A program made the translations under genes and the position numbers. A stretch of 55,464 bases of DNA from CAZCQP01 sp964500895. Its GTDB lineage: Bacteria; Bacillota; Clostridia; Lachnospirales; JAISER01. The notes under the pieces were generated by a model that saw only the letters and a list, made by a program, of their open reading frames with translations, was not told the origin of the DNA and did not search any database. Where the stretch lies: contig CAZCQP010000015.1 in NCBI GenBank assembly GCA_964500895.1, positions 1-55,464 of the forward strand, read 5' to 3'. Below are positions 6,685 through 14,867 of the stretch, one piece after another. Each line of letters opens with the position of its first letter. Position 1 is the first letter of the stretch.

Positions 6685-9072
6685 ATGAAACGCCCGCTTT
6701 GCTGGGGGCTGGCCGCTTTGGCGGCAGGCATGATGTGTGGACGGGCAGGAGGGGTTTCCTTCGGCCCTTTTGTTGTGGCGTTTTTGCTGGTGGTTGCGCT
6801 GGTGTGCGGCTGGCTTTTCCTGCAAAACCGATGGCTGGGGGCGTTTGCCCTGTTGCCCTTTGCTGTTGCCGGGGTTCTGGTGGTGCAAGCCGCCATGCTT
6901 CCCCCAGACGCTTATTTAGATGGGCTGGCGGGTACCGGTCAAACAGTTGCTGTGGAAGGAACAGTCACACAGGTGACGGTTTCCCGGTCTGGCCGCACTT
7001 GGCTGGAAGTGGCTGTTTCTCGTGTAGGCGGTGGGCATGTTCCTGGCAAGCCGGTGCGCATTTCCGTTTTGCCGAAAGAACGGGTTGCCGTGAAGGAAGG
7101 GCAAGGGGTGAAGCTGTCCGGCACACTGGAAGCCTTTTTGACCCAGCGCAACCCCGGCGGCTATGATGCCCAACAATACAACCGTGCCCGAGGCGTGCAC
7201 TACCAAATGTTTGCGGAAACGGTGGAGGCAAAGGAAGGCCTCAGTTTTTTAGGGGCGATGAGGGCTGTGTCCGGGCAGGTGAAAAGCCGTTTTCAGCAGG
7301 TGTACAAGACGGCTTTGCCCCCAAAGGAAGGGGCTGTGTTGCAGTCCATGATTATGGGGGATAAATCTGGGCTGGATGAAGAAACGGTGGAGCTGTACCG
7401 CTTGGCTGGTATTTACCATATCATCAGCGTATCTGGGCTGCACATGGCCATTGTGGCGCTGGCGTTGCAACGGTTGTTAAACCGGGTGATTCATTTCCGG
7501 GCGGCCATGGTCACAACGGTGGTGTTGCTGGTGTTGTATTGCCTGTTGACAGGCAGCAGCCCCTCTACGGTGCGGGCACTGCTAATGTTCGGGGTGGCCG
7601 TGGCGGGGCCTTTTCTAAACCGGCGGCCAGACCCTTTAAGCGGGGTTTCCTTTGCTGCCATTTGCTTGCTGCTCTACCGCCCCTTTTTGCTATGGGATGC
7701 AGGGTTTCAATATTCATTTGCGGCGGTGTTTGGGCTGCTGTTAGGGGCAAGGCCTATGCAACAGGCACTGTTGCGGCTGGGGAAGAAGTCCGGTGCTTTG
7801 GGGGAAGTATGCATACTGCCCGGGGTGGCGGCGGGGTTGGCTGGAAGTTTAGCGGCCACCTTGGCCACGACTCCGGTGTTGGCGGCCTATTTTCGCATGG
7901 TTTTGCCATGGTCGGTGTTGGCCAATGCATGCATTGTGCCCACAGTGGGCATTACCGTTACCATAGGTTTTTTGGTGGGCATTGTTGGCCTTTTCTCGCT
8001 GGAAGCGGCCACTTTTTTATCTGGGGTACCTTTTGCCTTCATTAAAAGTTACACGGCAATGGGGCGGCTGTTTGTAAGCCTACCCGGTGCTGTGGTGTAT
8101 ACCGGGGCCCCACCTGCCTGGGTGATTGTGGCTTATCTTTGTTTGTATGGGCTGTTTTTAAAGCTGCTTTTGGCCCAGAACACCGATGACAACCCAGGAA
8201 AAAAGCTGTACAAACGCCTGTTGGTTGGTGCGTGTGGTTTGTTTGTGGGTGGGGTGGTCGTCAGCCAAGCACTGCTCCAGCCTTTGTCCGTGACCATGCT
8301 GGATGTGGGGCAAGGGGATTGCTTCGTCATTCAGAAAAAGGGCGCTTGCTTTGTCATTGACGGGGGCGGTAACTTCGGAAAAGACGTGGGCCAAAACACC
8401 GGGATGACGGTGCTGGTGCCCTACTTGGAATATGCGGGGGTGCAGCAGGTGGACGGGGTGTTTGTTACCCACCCAGACACTGACCATGCCACCGGTATTA
8501 TAGAGCTTTTGCAAACCAAAAAGGTGAAAAAACTGTATGTGTCTCAAGCCACTGCCGGGGACAAGGCACTGTACGACTGGCTGATGGCCGCTGCCCAAGC
8601 CAACGGCACCCAGGTGGTGGCCCTTGCCGCCGGGGATGGGGTGGTGATGGGGGACACTGTTTTTTCCTGCCTGTGGCCCTTGCCGGATGCAAAAACAACA
8701 GATGACAACAGCACCTCTTTGGTGTTAAAATTAACCCATCAAAACATAAGCTTTTTGTTCACCGGGGATATGGGTGCAGAGGAAGAAGCTGCGTTGCTGG
8801 CGTCCGGGGCAGATGTGGATGCCCAGGTGTTAAAGCTGGGGCATCACGGTTCCAAATACAGCTCCACCCCGGCTTTTGTGGAAGCAGTGTCTCCCAACGT
8901 GGCCATGGTGAGCGCCGGGCGCAACAACCCTTTTGGCCACCCTCACCCCCGGGTGTTGGGGTATTTTGCAGAACAGGGCATTCCGGTATACAACACGGCG
9001 GCAGAAGGGGCAGCAATTTTTGAAACAGACGGAAAGAGCCTATGGCTGAAACAGTGGAGGAAATGGGAATGA
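6685..9072 (+). CDS. comEC: ComEC/Rec2 DNA uptake channel
   Basis: Polytopic membrane protein (795 residues) that forms the channel for single-stranded DNA entry in natural transformation. Order: N-terminal hydrophobic helices and an OB-like DUF4131 domain (about 1-180), the Competence membrane domain (about 215-500, with IYHIISVSGLHMA), and a C-terminal metallo-beta-lactamase domain (about 535-795) with MLDVGQGDC, THPDTDHATG and LKLGHHGSKYS. The full set of domains and metal-ligand motifs is intact, so the gene looks functional. GGGGGAGGGCC lies just before ATG 6685. It ends in an ATGA overlap with holA. Confidence 0.95.
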   Translation: MKRPLCWGLAALAAGMMCGRAGGVSFGPFVVAFLLVVALVCGWLFLQNRWLGAFALLPFAVAGVLVVQAAMLPPDAYLDGLAGTGQTVAVEGTVTQVTVSRSGRTWLEVAVSRVGGGHVPGKPVRISVLPKERVAVKEGQGVKLSGTLEAFLTQRNPGGYDAQQYNRARGVHYQMFAETVEAKEGLSFLGAMRAVSGQVKSRFQQVYKTALPPKEGAVLQSMIMGDKSGLDEETVELYRLAGIYHIISVSGLHMAIVALALQRLLNRVIHFRAAMVTTVVLLVLYCLLTGSSPSTVRALLMFGVAVAGPFLNRRPDPLSGVSFAAICLLLYRPFLLWDAGFQYSFAAVFGLLLGARPMQQALLRLGKKSGALGEVCILPGVAAGLAGSLAATLATTPVLAAYFRMVLPWSVLANACIVPTVGITVTIGFLVGIVGLFSLEAATFLSGVPFAFIKSYTAMGRLFVSLPGAVVYTGAPPAWVIVAYLCLYGLFLKLLLAQNTDDNPGKKLYKRLLVGACGLFVGGVVVSQALLQPLSVTMLDVGQGDCFVIQKKGACFVIDGGGNFGKDVGQNTGMTVLVPYLEYAGVQQVDGVFVTHPDTDHATGIIELLQTKKVKKLYVSQATAGDKALYDWLMAAAQANGTQVVALAAGDGVVMGDTVFSCLWPLPDAKTTDDNSTSLVLKLTHQNISFLFTGDMGAEEEAALLASGADVDAQVLKLGHHGSKYSSTPAFVEAVSPNVAMVSAGRNNPFGHPHPRVLGYFAEQGIPVYNTAAEGAAIFETDGKSLWLKQWRKWE

Positions 9073-10073
9073 AAAATTTGCAGGCGGATATTAAAAACAA
9101 AGCATTTCAGCGGGTGTACCTGTTTTTCGGGGAAGAACAGTATTTGGTGAACCTGTATGAAAGCAACATCAAGCAGGCGGTGCTTTCAGAGGAAGCCGCC
9201 CTGATGAACTGCGACGTTTTTGAAGGGAAGAACGCCGATTTAACCCAGTTGTTCCAAACGGTGAACACGTTGCCCTTTTTCAGCGACAGGCGGCTGGTGC
9301 TGGTGAAAGAATCTGGCCTGTTTGCCGCCGGGCGCAAAGACGACACCCAGCAGGTTGCCGCCTGGGTTGAGGACAAAGGCGGCCAAGGATTGCCGGATTT
9401 TTGTGTGCTGGTGTTCATTGAAAGCCAGGTGGACAAGCGGAACAAGCTGTATAAAGCGGTTTCTAAAGCCGGGCGGTGTGTAGAATTCCAAACCCCGGAT
9501 GAAAAGGCGCTCATAGACTGGATTGCCCGCAGCCTTAAAAAAGAGGGCAAAACCATTGCCATTAAAGATGCCCGGGTGCTTATTCAGGCTACGGGAGGCG
9601 ATATGTCCCTCATGCAGCAGGAAATGGGCAAGCTGGTCACCCATTGCCCCCAAGCCATGGTGACGGCCCATGACATTGAGGCCGTGTGCATCAAGCCCCT
9701 GGCGGTGCGGGTTTTTGACTTGCTGGACGCCATTGGTGCAAAAGACGGCCACAAAGCGCTGGACATTTTTAATAATTTGGTGGTGACCAAACAATCTCCC
9801 ATCATGGTGATTGCGGTGTTGGGCAAGCAGCTGAAACAACTGCTGCAATGCAAAATGCTGGCGGAAAAGGGCAACCCCCCCGGTATGATTGCAGAAAAGA
9901 TGGAGCTGCGCAGTTTTATGGTGAACAACTTGATGGCCCAGGGCAGGCGGTTTTCATCGGCCAAGCTGTCTCAATTATTAAGCCTGTGTTTGGAAACAGA
10001 TATAAGCATTAAAACCGGTAAAATGAACGATCAGTTGGCCGTGGAGCTTTTAATTATTCAAAGCTTGGCATAA
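9069..10073 (+). CDS. holA: DNA polymerase III delta subunit
   Basis: Clamp-loader delta subunit (334 residues), which opens the beta sliding clamp. The N-terminal domain has the typical start (AFQRVYLFFGEEQYL) and LPFFSDRRLVLVKES, the middle region is the three-helix part of the AAA-type fold without a functional ATP site, and the C-terminal collar domain ends the protein. Length matches the family. The start is ATG 9069, which shares bases with the comEC TGA and has GGAGG 8 nt upstream; ATGs further upstream lie on that ribosome binding site. comEC-holA adjacency is a common arrangement in Firmicutes. Confidence 0.93.
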   Translation: MKNLQADIKNKAFQRVYLFFGEEQYLVNLYESNIKQAVLSEEAALMNCDVFEGKNADLTQLFQTVNTLPFFSDRRLVLVKESGLFAAGRKDDTQQVAAWVEDKGGQGLPDFCVLVFIESQVDKRNKLYKAVSKAGRCVEFQTPDEKALIDWIARSLKKEGKTIAIKDARVLIQATGGDMSLMQQEMGKLVTHCPQAMVTAHDIEAVCIKPLAVRVFDLLDAIGAKDGHKALDIFNNLVVTKQSPIMVIAVLGKQLKQLLQCKMLAEKGNPPGMIAEKMELRSFMVNNLMAQGRRFSSAKLSQLLSLCLETDISIKTGKMNDQLAVELLIIQSLA

Positions 10074-10090
10074 AAGGAGGAAGAGTGTTG

Positions 10091-10537
10091 ATGGGTGGGG
10101 AAAAAGTGTGTGTTCGGACGCTGGAAAAACAAGATATACCCCAACTGGCAGGTTTGTACGAACTGTTTTGGGGTGAAAAATCGGACGTTTTAAAGATGGA
10201 GCAACAGTTTGATGTGCTGGAAAAAGATAAAAGCTACATCCTTCTGGTGGCCGAGAACATAGACAGGGCCATTCTAGGCTCTGTGATGGGCATTGTGTGC
10301 AAGGAACTGTACGGGGACTGCCGCCCCTTTTTGCTGGTGGAAAACATGGTGGTGGACAAGCAGTGCCGTAAATCCGGCATTGGGCGGCTGTTGCTGTCTG
10401 AACTGGAAGCAAGGGCTAAGGAACGGGATTGCACCCAAATGCTTTTGGTGACGGAAATAGACCGGACGGATGCTTGCAGTTTTTATGAAGGGTTTGGGTT
10501 TCAAAAGAACAATAAAGGGTATAAGAAAAAGATATAA
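10091..10537 (+). CDS. GNAT-family N-acetyltransferase
   Basis: A small acetyl-CoA-dependent transferase of 148 residues. The GNAT core is visible: VENMVVDKQCRKSGIGRLLLSEL contains the acetyl-CoA binding R/Q-x-x-G-x-G/A pattern (CRKSGIG), followed by the beta4-alpha4 region and FYEGFGFQKN at the end. The substrate is unknown. AAAGGAGG lies upstream; ATG 10091, TTG 10088 and GTG 10085 are in frame, and ATG 10091 is preferred (10-nt spacing). It is the last gene before a terminator and may be transcribed with holA. Confidence 0.85.
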   Translation: MGGEKVCVRTLEKQDIPQLAGLYELFWGEKSDVLKMEQQFDVLEKDKSYILLVAENIDRAILGSVMGIVCKELYGDCRPFLLVENMVVDKQCRKSGIGRLLLSELEARAKERDCTQMLLVTEIDRTDACSFYEGFGFQKNNKGYKKKI

Positions 10538-10538
10538 G

Positions 10539-10588
10539 GCTTTTGAAGGGTCTGGGGAACTTATCTCGAAAAAGTTCCCCATTTTTTT
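10539..10588 (+). terminator. Terminator, copy of a dispersed repeat
   Basis: A perfect 9-bp stem GGGGAACTT (10554-10562) / AAGTTCCCC (10572-10580) is followed by seven T (10582-10588), closing the comEA-to-GNAT run. The segment from 10539, starting GCTTTTGAAGGGT, is nearly the same as 49665-49711 elsewhere in the window, so the terminator is carried on a dispersed repeat. Confidence 0.88.
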
Positions 10589-10616
10589 ATTGTTTACTGC
10601 CCCATACCGGCGGCCA
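10584..10616. repeat. Left 33-bp direct repeat of the abiH island
   Basis: Identical at 32 of 33 bases to 12028-12060. On the minus strand it spells the last codons (A-A-G-M-G-Q), the stop and 13 bp of trailer of the M14 peptidase gene. The one difference (C at 10597 against T at 12041) is the third base of the final Gln codon and is silent. It abuts the GNAT terminator and looks like the displaced original 3' end of the peptidase gene. Confidence 0.85.
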
Positions 10617-10719
10617 GAGTAAGCATTTGCTCGCCTATTCTTTATTATTGCTGTGCAATCTTAGGATGTCCTGCGAAAAAATAACACGCAGCATTTGGGC
10701 ATCAATTTGAAAAAAAGAT

Positions 10720-11823
10720 TCATTTGGTGTCAACGATATCTTCGTGGCCTTCAGTTGAATAACTATCACTGCTCCTTTTTTTGTTTGTGAGTTGCACAAG
10801 ATTCATTTGGAAAATAGTTGAATTTACAATGATATGAATGTTTTTTGCCAGATTATTTCTTTCTTCATCAGAAAAACAGAGTTGGTCCATTAGAAAATTT
10901 TTAAATGTTTCTTCAATATCTAATTTTTCATCTTCTGCTGTAAAACTATCAAATTTTATGGCGCTATTAAACACATAGTAAATAACTTGTGCTGTATTAT
11001 TTGCTTTTAGCGCGTTTCCAATTTCATTCCACCAACATTTATCTGTATCACCAATTGACATTCCAAAAATACAGTAAACATTTGTGGCTTTAATTATTTT
11101 TTTTATGGTATAGTTTACGTTTCCCCCAACAGCATCATTTTTAAAAGGTTTAATAATTTTTCTTTTCGTTTTAACGGATAGTTCCTTTTCAAACTTTATT
11201 TGACTTTCGTCATTTACCCCGAAAATGGGATTGAAATCTGATATAGTTCCATGAATATAATTAAGTTTTCCGATAGTTGTAGGGTAGCTCGAATCTCTTA
11301 CTATATGAGAACTCACATGGGGCTTAACTGTTTTCAGATGTTTAATACACAGTTCTAAACAATTAGTATAATTAAATGAAACAAACCCAATAGTGATGCT
11401 TTCTGGTATTGTATTTATTCTGCTTGTCTGTACAAAGTGATCTTTTGGCACATATTTTAATTCATTATAAAAACCTTTTAAATATGCTTCGAAAGTCTGT
11501 ACAATTTCATTTTTGCACTGTTCAAAATCTATTTTTTGAGATTCAAGCTTTATGTATTCACAAATGGCCAGTCTGCAATCATTGTAAATAGTAACAATTT
11601 CTTCTTCTGAGCTCAGATGTTTAGTATAATTGCCAAATTCCAACTCTAAGTCAGACCAGTTATGGCTCTCATTTTTTAAGTCGTTTTTTATGGCGTGTTT
11701 AAAGTCACTAATAACTTGAGATGACGAATCGCTTTCAACATACTCTTTTAAAAAATCAATATATCTTGTGCTCAAACCAATGGCCACATCAAAGCCATTA
11801 CCAATAAAAAATGTAATATTCAT
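10720..11823 (-). CDS. abiH: AbiH-family abortive-infection protein
   Basis: A 367-residue protein with the AbiH hallmark at the N-terminus, FFIGNGFDVAIGLSTRYIDFL, and the later family features SFNYTNCLEL and CIFGMSIGDTDKCWW. AbiH from Lactococcus aborts phage infection; the biochemical mechanism is not settled. It is much richer in A and T than all neighbours and is oriented against the flanking plus-strand operon. It stands alone between two copies of a 33-bp repeat, which suggests acquisition by transfer. No strong ribosome binding site: AGGGACTT lies 4-11 nt upstream of ATG 11823. No integrase or partner gene is seen. Confidence 0.85.
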   Translation of the reverse strand: MNITFFIGNGFDVAIGLSTRYIDFLKEYVESDSSSQVISDFKHAIKNDLKNESHNWSDLELEFGNYTKHLSSEEEIVTIYNDCRLAICEYIKLESQKIDFEQCKNEIVQTFEAYLKGFYNELKYVPKDHFVQTSRINTIPESITIGFVSFNYTNCLELCIKHLKTVKPHVSSHIVRDSSYPTTIGKLNYIHGTISDFNPIFGVNDESQIKFEKELSVKTKRKIIKPFKNDAVGGNVNYTIKKIIKATNVYCIFGMSIGDTDKCWWNEIGNALKANNTAQVIYYVFNSAIKFDSFTAEDEKLDIEETFKNFLMDQLCFSDEERNNLAKNIHIIVNSTIFQMNLVQLTNKKRSSDSYSTEGHEDIVDTK

Positions 11824-11916
11824 TAGTAAGTCCCTCTTTATGGTATATCACCATGTAAAAATTATTCCATTTACGCAAAGCCTTCCTCATAACCACATCA
11901 AGAGCGAGCACTCCGT

Positions 11917-11980
11917 TATTTTGGGTTATGGCAACTCGGCATAATTCGCTTTGTTATGCCTTCAACTCTATGCCAAAATA
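11917..11980. other. Structured leader region upstream of abiH
   Basis: Nested inverted repeats: TATTTTGG (11917-11924) with CCAAAATA (11973-11980), and inside them GGCATAA (11938-11944) with TTATGCC (11954-11960). The 204 bp between abiH and the right repeat hold no ORF worth reporting. The structure could belong to an abiH leader RNA, or be the worn end of a mobile element. Confidence 0.45.
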
Positions 11981-12027
11981 CAGGAATAATCGCCCTCAAA
12001 GGAAAGTGACGGTTTGTTGAATACAGC

Positions 12028-12060
12028 TTTTTATTGTTTATTGCCCCATACCGGCGGCCA
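12028..12060. repeat. Right 33-bp direct repeat of the abiH island
   Basis: Second copy of the repeat at 10584-10616. This copy is joined to the body of the M14 peptidase gene and supplies its last codons and stop. The arrangement is that of an att core duplicated when an element enters the 3' end of a gene and restores its reading frame. Confidence 0.85.
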
Positions 12061-14263
12061 TGTACGCTGCATTGGCGGCCAAAATGTAGCTTTTATCCAA
12101 ATACCCCCGGAAAGTGGGGTCAAAGCCCAGCAGAACATCCCGGCCCTGGTAAATGGCGGCGATTTTGCCGTCCACTTCCCCTTTGCGCTTATTAAAGCCA
12201 TGGATGAAGCTTTGAGGGGCAAAATGCATGGCTCTGGCAGCGCTGGTTTCCTCTATGGAGATTGGGGCCACCATATAAAACACTTCCTCCGGCTGGTAGC
12301 CATAGCACAAGGGGCAGTCATTCAGCTGCACTTTAAAAGAGCCATTGGGCACGGAAAGCATCCAGCTTTGAGATTCCGGGCTGTCCGTTACCTTTTGGTC
12401 TGCCAGTGGTGTGGTGGCAGTGTAGGGCAGGCATTGCAGATGTTCTGCCACTTTGTCCCCGGAAAAACCGTGCATCACCCGGCCTTTAAATGCTGCCGCT
12501 GCACGCAAAAGCTCTTTCCGGCCTCTTTCACGAAGGGCCCAAGACACTTGCAGGGCACAGCCTTGGCTGTCGTCGTAAGGGTCGTGCCACAAGCCCAGCT
12601 TGGTGCCACCCACAAACAACACGTCATAGTTTTCCGGGTGAATCACATAACCCAGGTTCAGTTCGGCAAAGGGCAAAAAGTCTGCGTCAAAGCCCAGCCG
12701 GCATAACACTTCTGCGGTGTTGCCACTGTCTCCAACCACCAGTATTTTAGGAAGCAACACCTTTTCCAGTGGGTTTTCTGCTGTGTATTCGGAAAGTTTC
12801 ACGCAATGTCCTTGGCAAAAGGCTTCCACAGCTTTTTGAACTGGGGCGTATTCCACCACAAAATGGCCGGTTAATTTGTCCCTTAAAACCTCATGCCCGG
12901 CTTTGGCCAGGGTGTTGGCAAGGTTCACACCGTCCACCGTTTCACAGCTGATTTGCAGTTTGGTAAAGGCGGCCGACACGGCAGTCTTTTTGGCCACGGG
13001 GGCAGTCAGTTGGCGGGAGGTAGTCATGTCAAAGCTGTTGGTTTCTTCAACGTTAAGCCCACGCATAACCGTATAAGAGTAAAAAGAAATGTCGTAGCAG
13101 TTGTCAATTTTATGGCTCATGTCTTCGCCCTGCCACAGCATGTTATGCAAGGCGGCTCTAAAGGGCTGTGCCGCTGGAACCACGTAGGTGTCATCGGTTT
13201 CATATACATCAATGGCGTTAAACATCAGCTGGTTGATGGTATGGATGAGCAGACCCTGGTCTTTTTGTCCGGTTTTGGGCAGCAGGTAGTAGTCGGGCAC
13301 GGTTATGTCTTTGATGGGTGCGCCCTCAATGCCTCTGGCGAAAATTTCGCACTGGTTCATAAACAGTGCATCTTCTTTGCCCTGCACATAGTCCAGAATG
13401 CCTTTGGTGGCGTAATGGGCCACCACCGCCCCTTCCTCGCTGGGGAAGTTGCATTCCAGCGTATGGGGCACAGCACCGAACATGGCGCAAAATTGTGGGG
13501 TGTACACGGGGCTGTAGTCGTCCCAGCCGTCTTTCCAGATGATGGCGGGAATGTCTGTGTCCAGCCCAGTTTTGGCCTTGATGGAAGCGGCCATGGCTTT
13601 GGAATTTTCAATGATGTGGTGTTCTAAAAGGTCGTATTCCAGCAGGGGGTTGTGGGGCGGGGTACAGGCATCAATGAGCAGGTTAGCCGTGCCCATGTAG
13701 CCGTGGACGTCCAGCATCACCACGGGGAACACTTTGGTGAGCACATGCTCAATAAGCGCCCGGGTTTCCGGCTGGGTTTGAGCCATCCACTCCCGGTTTA
13801 AATCCACCCCCCGGCCGTTATAAATATGTAAGCCATAAGCCCTGCTGTCTGGGTTTAAGCAAATGCTGATAAAAAAATTCAGACGCTGTAGGTACCGGTC
13901 CCTGTCTGGGCTAGCCAGAAATTCCTTCATAAAGGCCATCAGCCCGTCGGTGCCGGAAATCTCGTTGCCGTGAAGGTTGCAGTTCACCAAAATGGGCAGC
14001 TTGTGCTTGGATGCTTCCTTTTGAGCGGCCCGTGGGTTTCTGGCAATGGTTTGCCGTTCTTGGATGAAAGCGTCCACATCCGGGTCGTTGGAGAGAATTA
14101 CCAAATACAAGTCCCGCCCATTGTTGGATTGGCCCATGGTGCGGATGGTGACAAAGCCCGGGTACTGGGCCTTTAACTTGTCCAGCTCATCTTTAATTTC
14201 TGAATACAGCAGGGCATAGCGCATCAAGCCAAACTCTTGGTCGTTTCGGCTGTTGATGGTCAT
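12038..14263 (-). CDS. M14-family zinc carboxypeptidase
   Basis: A 741-residue cytoplasmic-looking peptidase (no signal peptide). The M14 catalytic domain is N-terminal: SNNGRDLY near residue 45, the zinc ligands H98 and E101 in NLHGNEISG, DLNREW, and MLDVHGY, where the third zinc histidine is expected. The C-terminal half (about 420-741) is an extension without a domain I can name; it contains ILVVGDSG and resembles a class I glutamine-amidotransferase-like fold (DVLFVGGTKLG). The start is ATG 14263 after AAAGGACGTGAA; ATG-like codons upstream lack a site. Its 3' end coincides with the right repeat of the abiH island. Confidence 0.85.
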   Translation of the reverse strand: MTINSRNDQEFGLMRYALLYSEIKDELDKLKAQYPGFVTIRTMGQSNNGRDLYLVILSNDPDVDAFIQERQTIARNPRAAQKEASKHKLPILVNCNLHGNEISGTDGLMAFMKEFLASPDRDRYLQRLNFFISICLNPDSRAYGLHIYNGRGVDLNREWMAQTQPETRALIEHVLTKVFPVVMLDVHGYMGTANLLIDACTPPHNPLLEYDLLEHHIIENSKAMAASIKAKTGLDTDIPAIIWKDGWDDYSPVYTPQFCAMFGAVPHTLECNFPSEEGAVVAHYATKGILDYVQGKEDALFMNQCEIFARGIEGAPIKDITVPDYYLLPKTGQKDQGLLIHTINQLMFNAIDVYETDDTYVVPAAQPFRAALHNMLWQGEDMSHKIDNCYDISFYSYTVMRGLNVEETNSFDMTTSRQLTAPVAKKTAVSAAFTKLQISCETVDGVNLANTLAKAGHEVLRDKLTGHFVVEYAPVQKAVEAFCQGHCVKLSEYTAENPLEKVLLPKILVVGDSGNTAEVLCRLGFDADFLPFAELNLGYVIHPENYDVLFVGGTKLGLWHDPYDDSQGCALQVSWALRERGRKELLRAAAAFKGRVMHGFSGDKVAEHLQCLPYTATTPLADQKVTDSPESQSWMLSVPNGSFKVQLNDCPLCYGYQPEEVFYMVAPISIEETSAARAMHFAPQSFIHGFNKRKGEVDGKIAAIYQGRDVLLGFDPTFRGYLDKSYILAANAAYMAAGMGQ

Positions 14264-14330
14264 GGCTTCACGTCCTTTATGATATATATTTTCACACCAG
14301 AAAAACAATGAAAAGCCAATTTTGAAATGC

Positions 14331-14855
14331 TTACTTTGCCATAAAATCCTTATATAAAAGGCTGGGCTGAATGCCCTGGTTGCACTGGTATTTTCCAGAA
14401 GTATATGCTTCGTATTCGCCTAAAATGTCGTGATAATAAATCTGGCATATTTCCACATAGGGGTACACGATGATGGGCTGGATGCAGTGGATTTCCAGCG
14501 TCCAGAAACCCTTGAAGCCCACGTCCCCAAATCCGGCGGTAACGTGGATGTAAAGCCCCAGCCGCCCAATGGAAGAACGGCCTTCCAGCATGGGCACCAG
14601 GTTTTGGGTTTCGGTGTATTCGTGGGTGCGGCCTAGGTACAAAAGCCCCGGTTGAAGCAACAGGCCGGATTCCGGTATGGTAATGCTTTCGGTTTCGTTG
14701 GGCACTTTCATGTCCAACGTTGTGTTTTTATACACCAAAAGCTGGTTGTGTAGCTTTAAATTATAGCTATTCGGGTTGAGCTGGCGGCGGTCGTAAGGTT
14801 CAATGTGAATGTCCTTACCCAGCCGCTTTTCAATCTCCAGCCCGGATAAAATCAT
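14331..14855 (-). CDS. dcd: dCTP deaminase
   Basis: A 174-residue trimeric pyrimidine deoxynucleotide deaminase, making dUTP from dCTP for thymidylate synthesis; some relatives also hydrolyse dUTP. Family motifs are present: the early LNPNSYNLKL, the catalytic EGRSSIGRLG, and AGFGDVGFKGFWTLE. Which of the mono- or bifunctional subtypes it is cannot be decided here. It starts at ATG 14855, 12 bp after uvrA, and is probably its co-transcribed follower. Confidence 0.9.
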   Translation of the reverse strand: MILSGLEIEKRLGKDIHIEPYDRRQLNPNSYNLKLHNQLLVYKNTTLDMKVPNETESITIPESGLLLQPGLLYLGRTHEYTETQNLVPMLEGRSSIGRLGLYIHVTAGFGDVGFKGFWTLEIHCIQPIIVYPYVEICQIYYHDILGEYEAYTSGKYQCNQGIQPSLLYKDFMAK

Positions 14856-14867
14856 GGTGTTTCCCCC

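Noticed and set aside
8158..8598. Minus-strand frame within comEC
   Set aside because: comEC is intact with all motifs here; the frame has no own promoter or ribosome binding site.
12893..13627. A 244-codon plus-strand open frame (and 12014-12706 similarly)
   Set aside because: Both are antisense to the intact M14 peptidase, with shadow-type composition (many Gly, His, Val, Phe).
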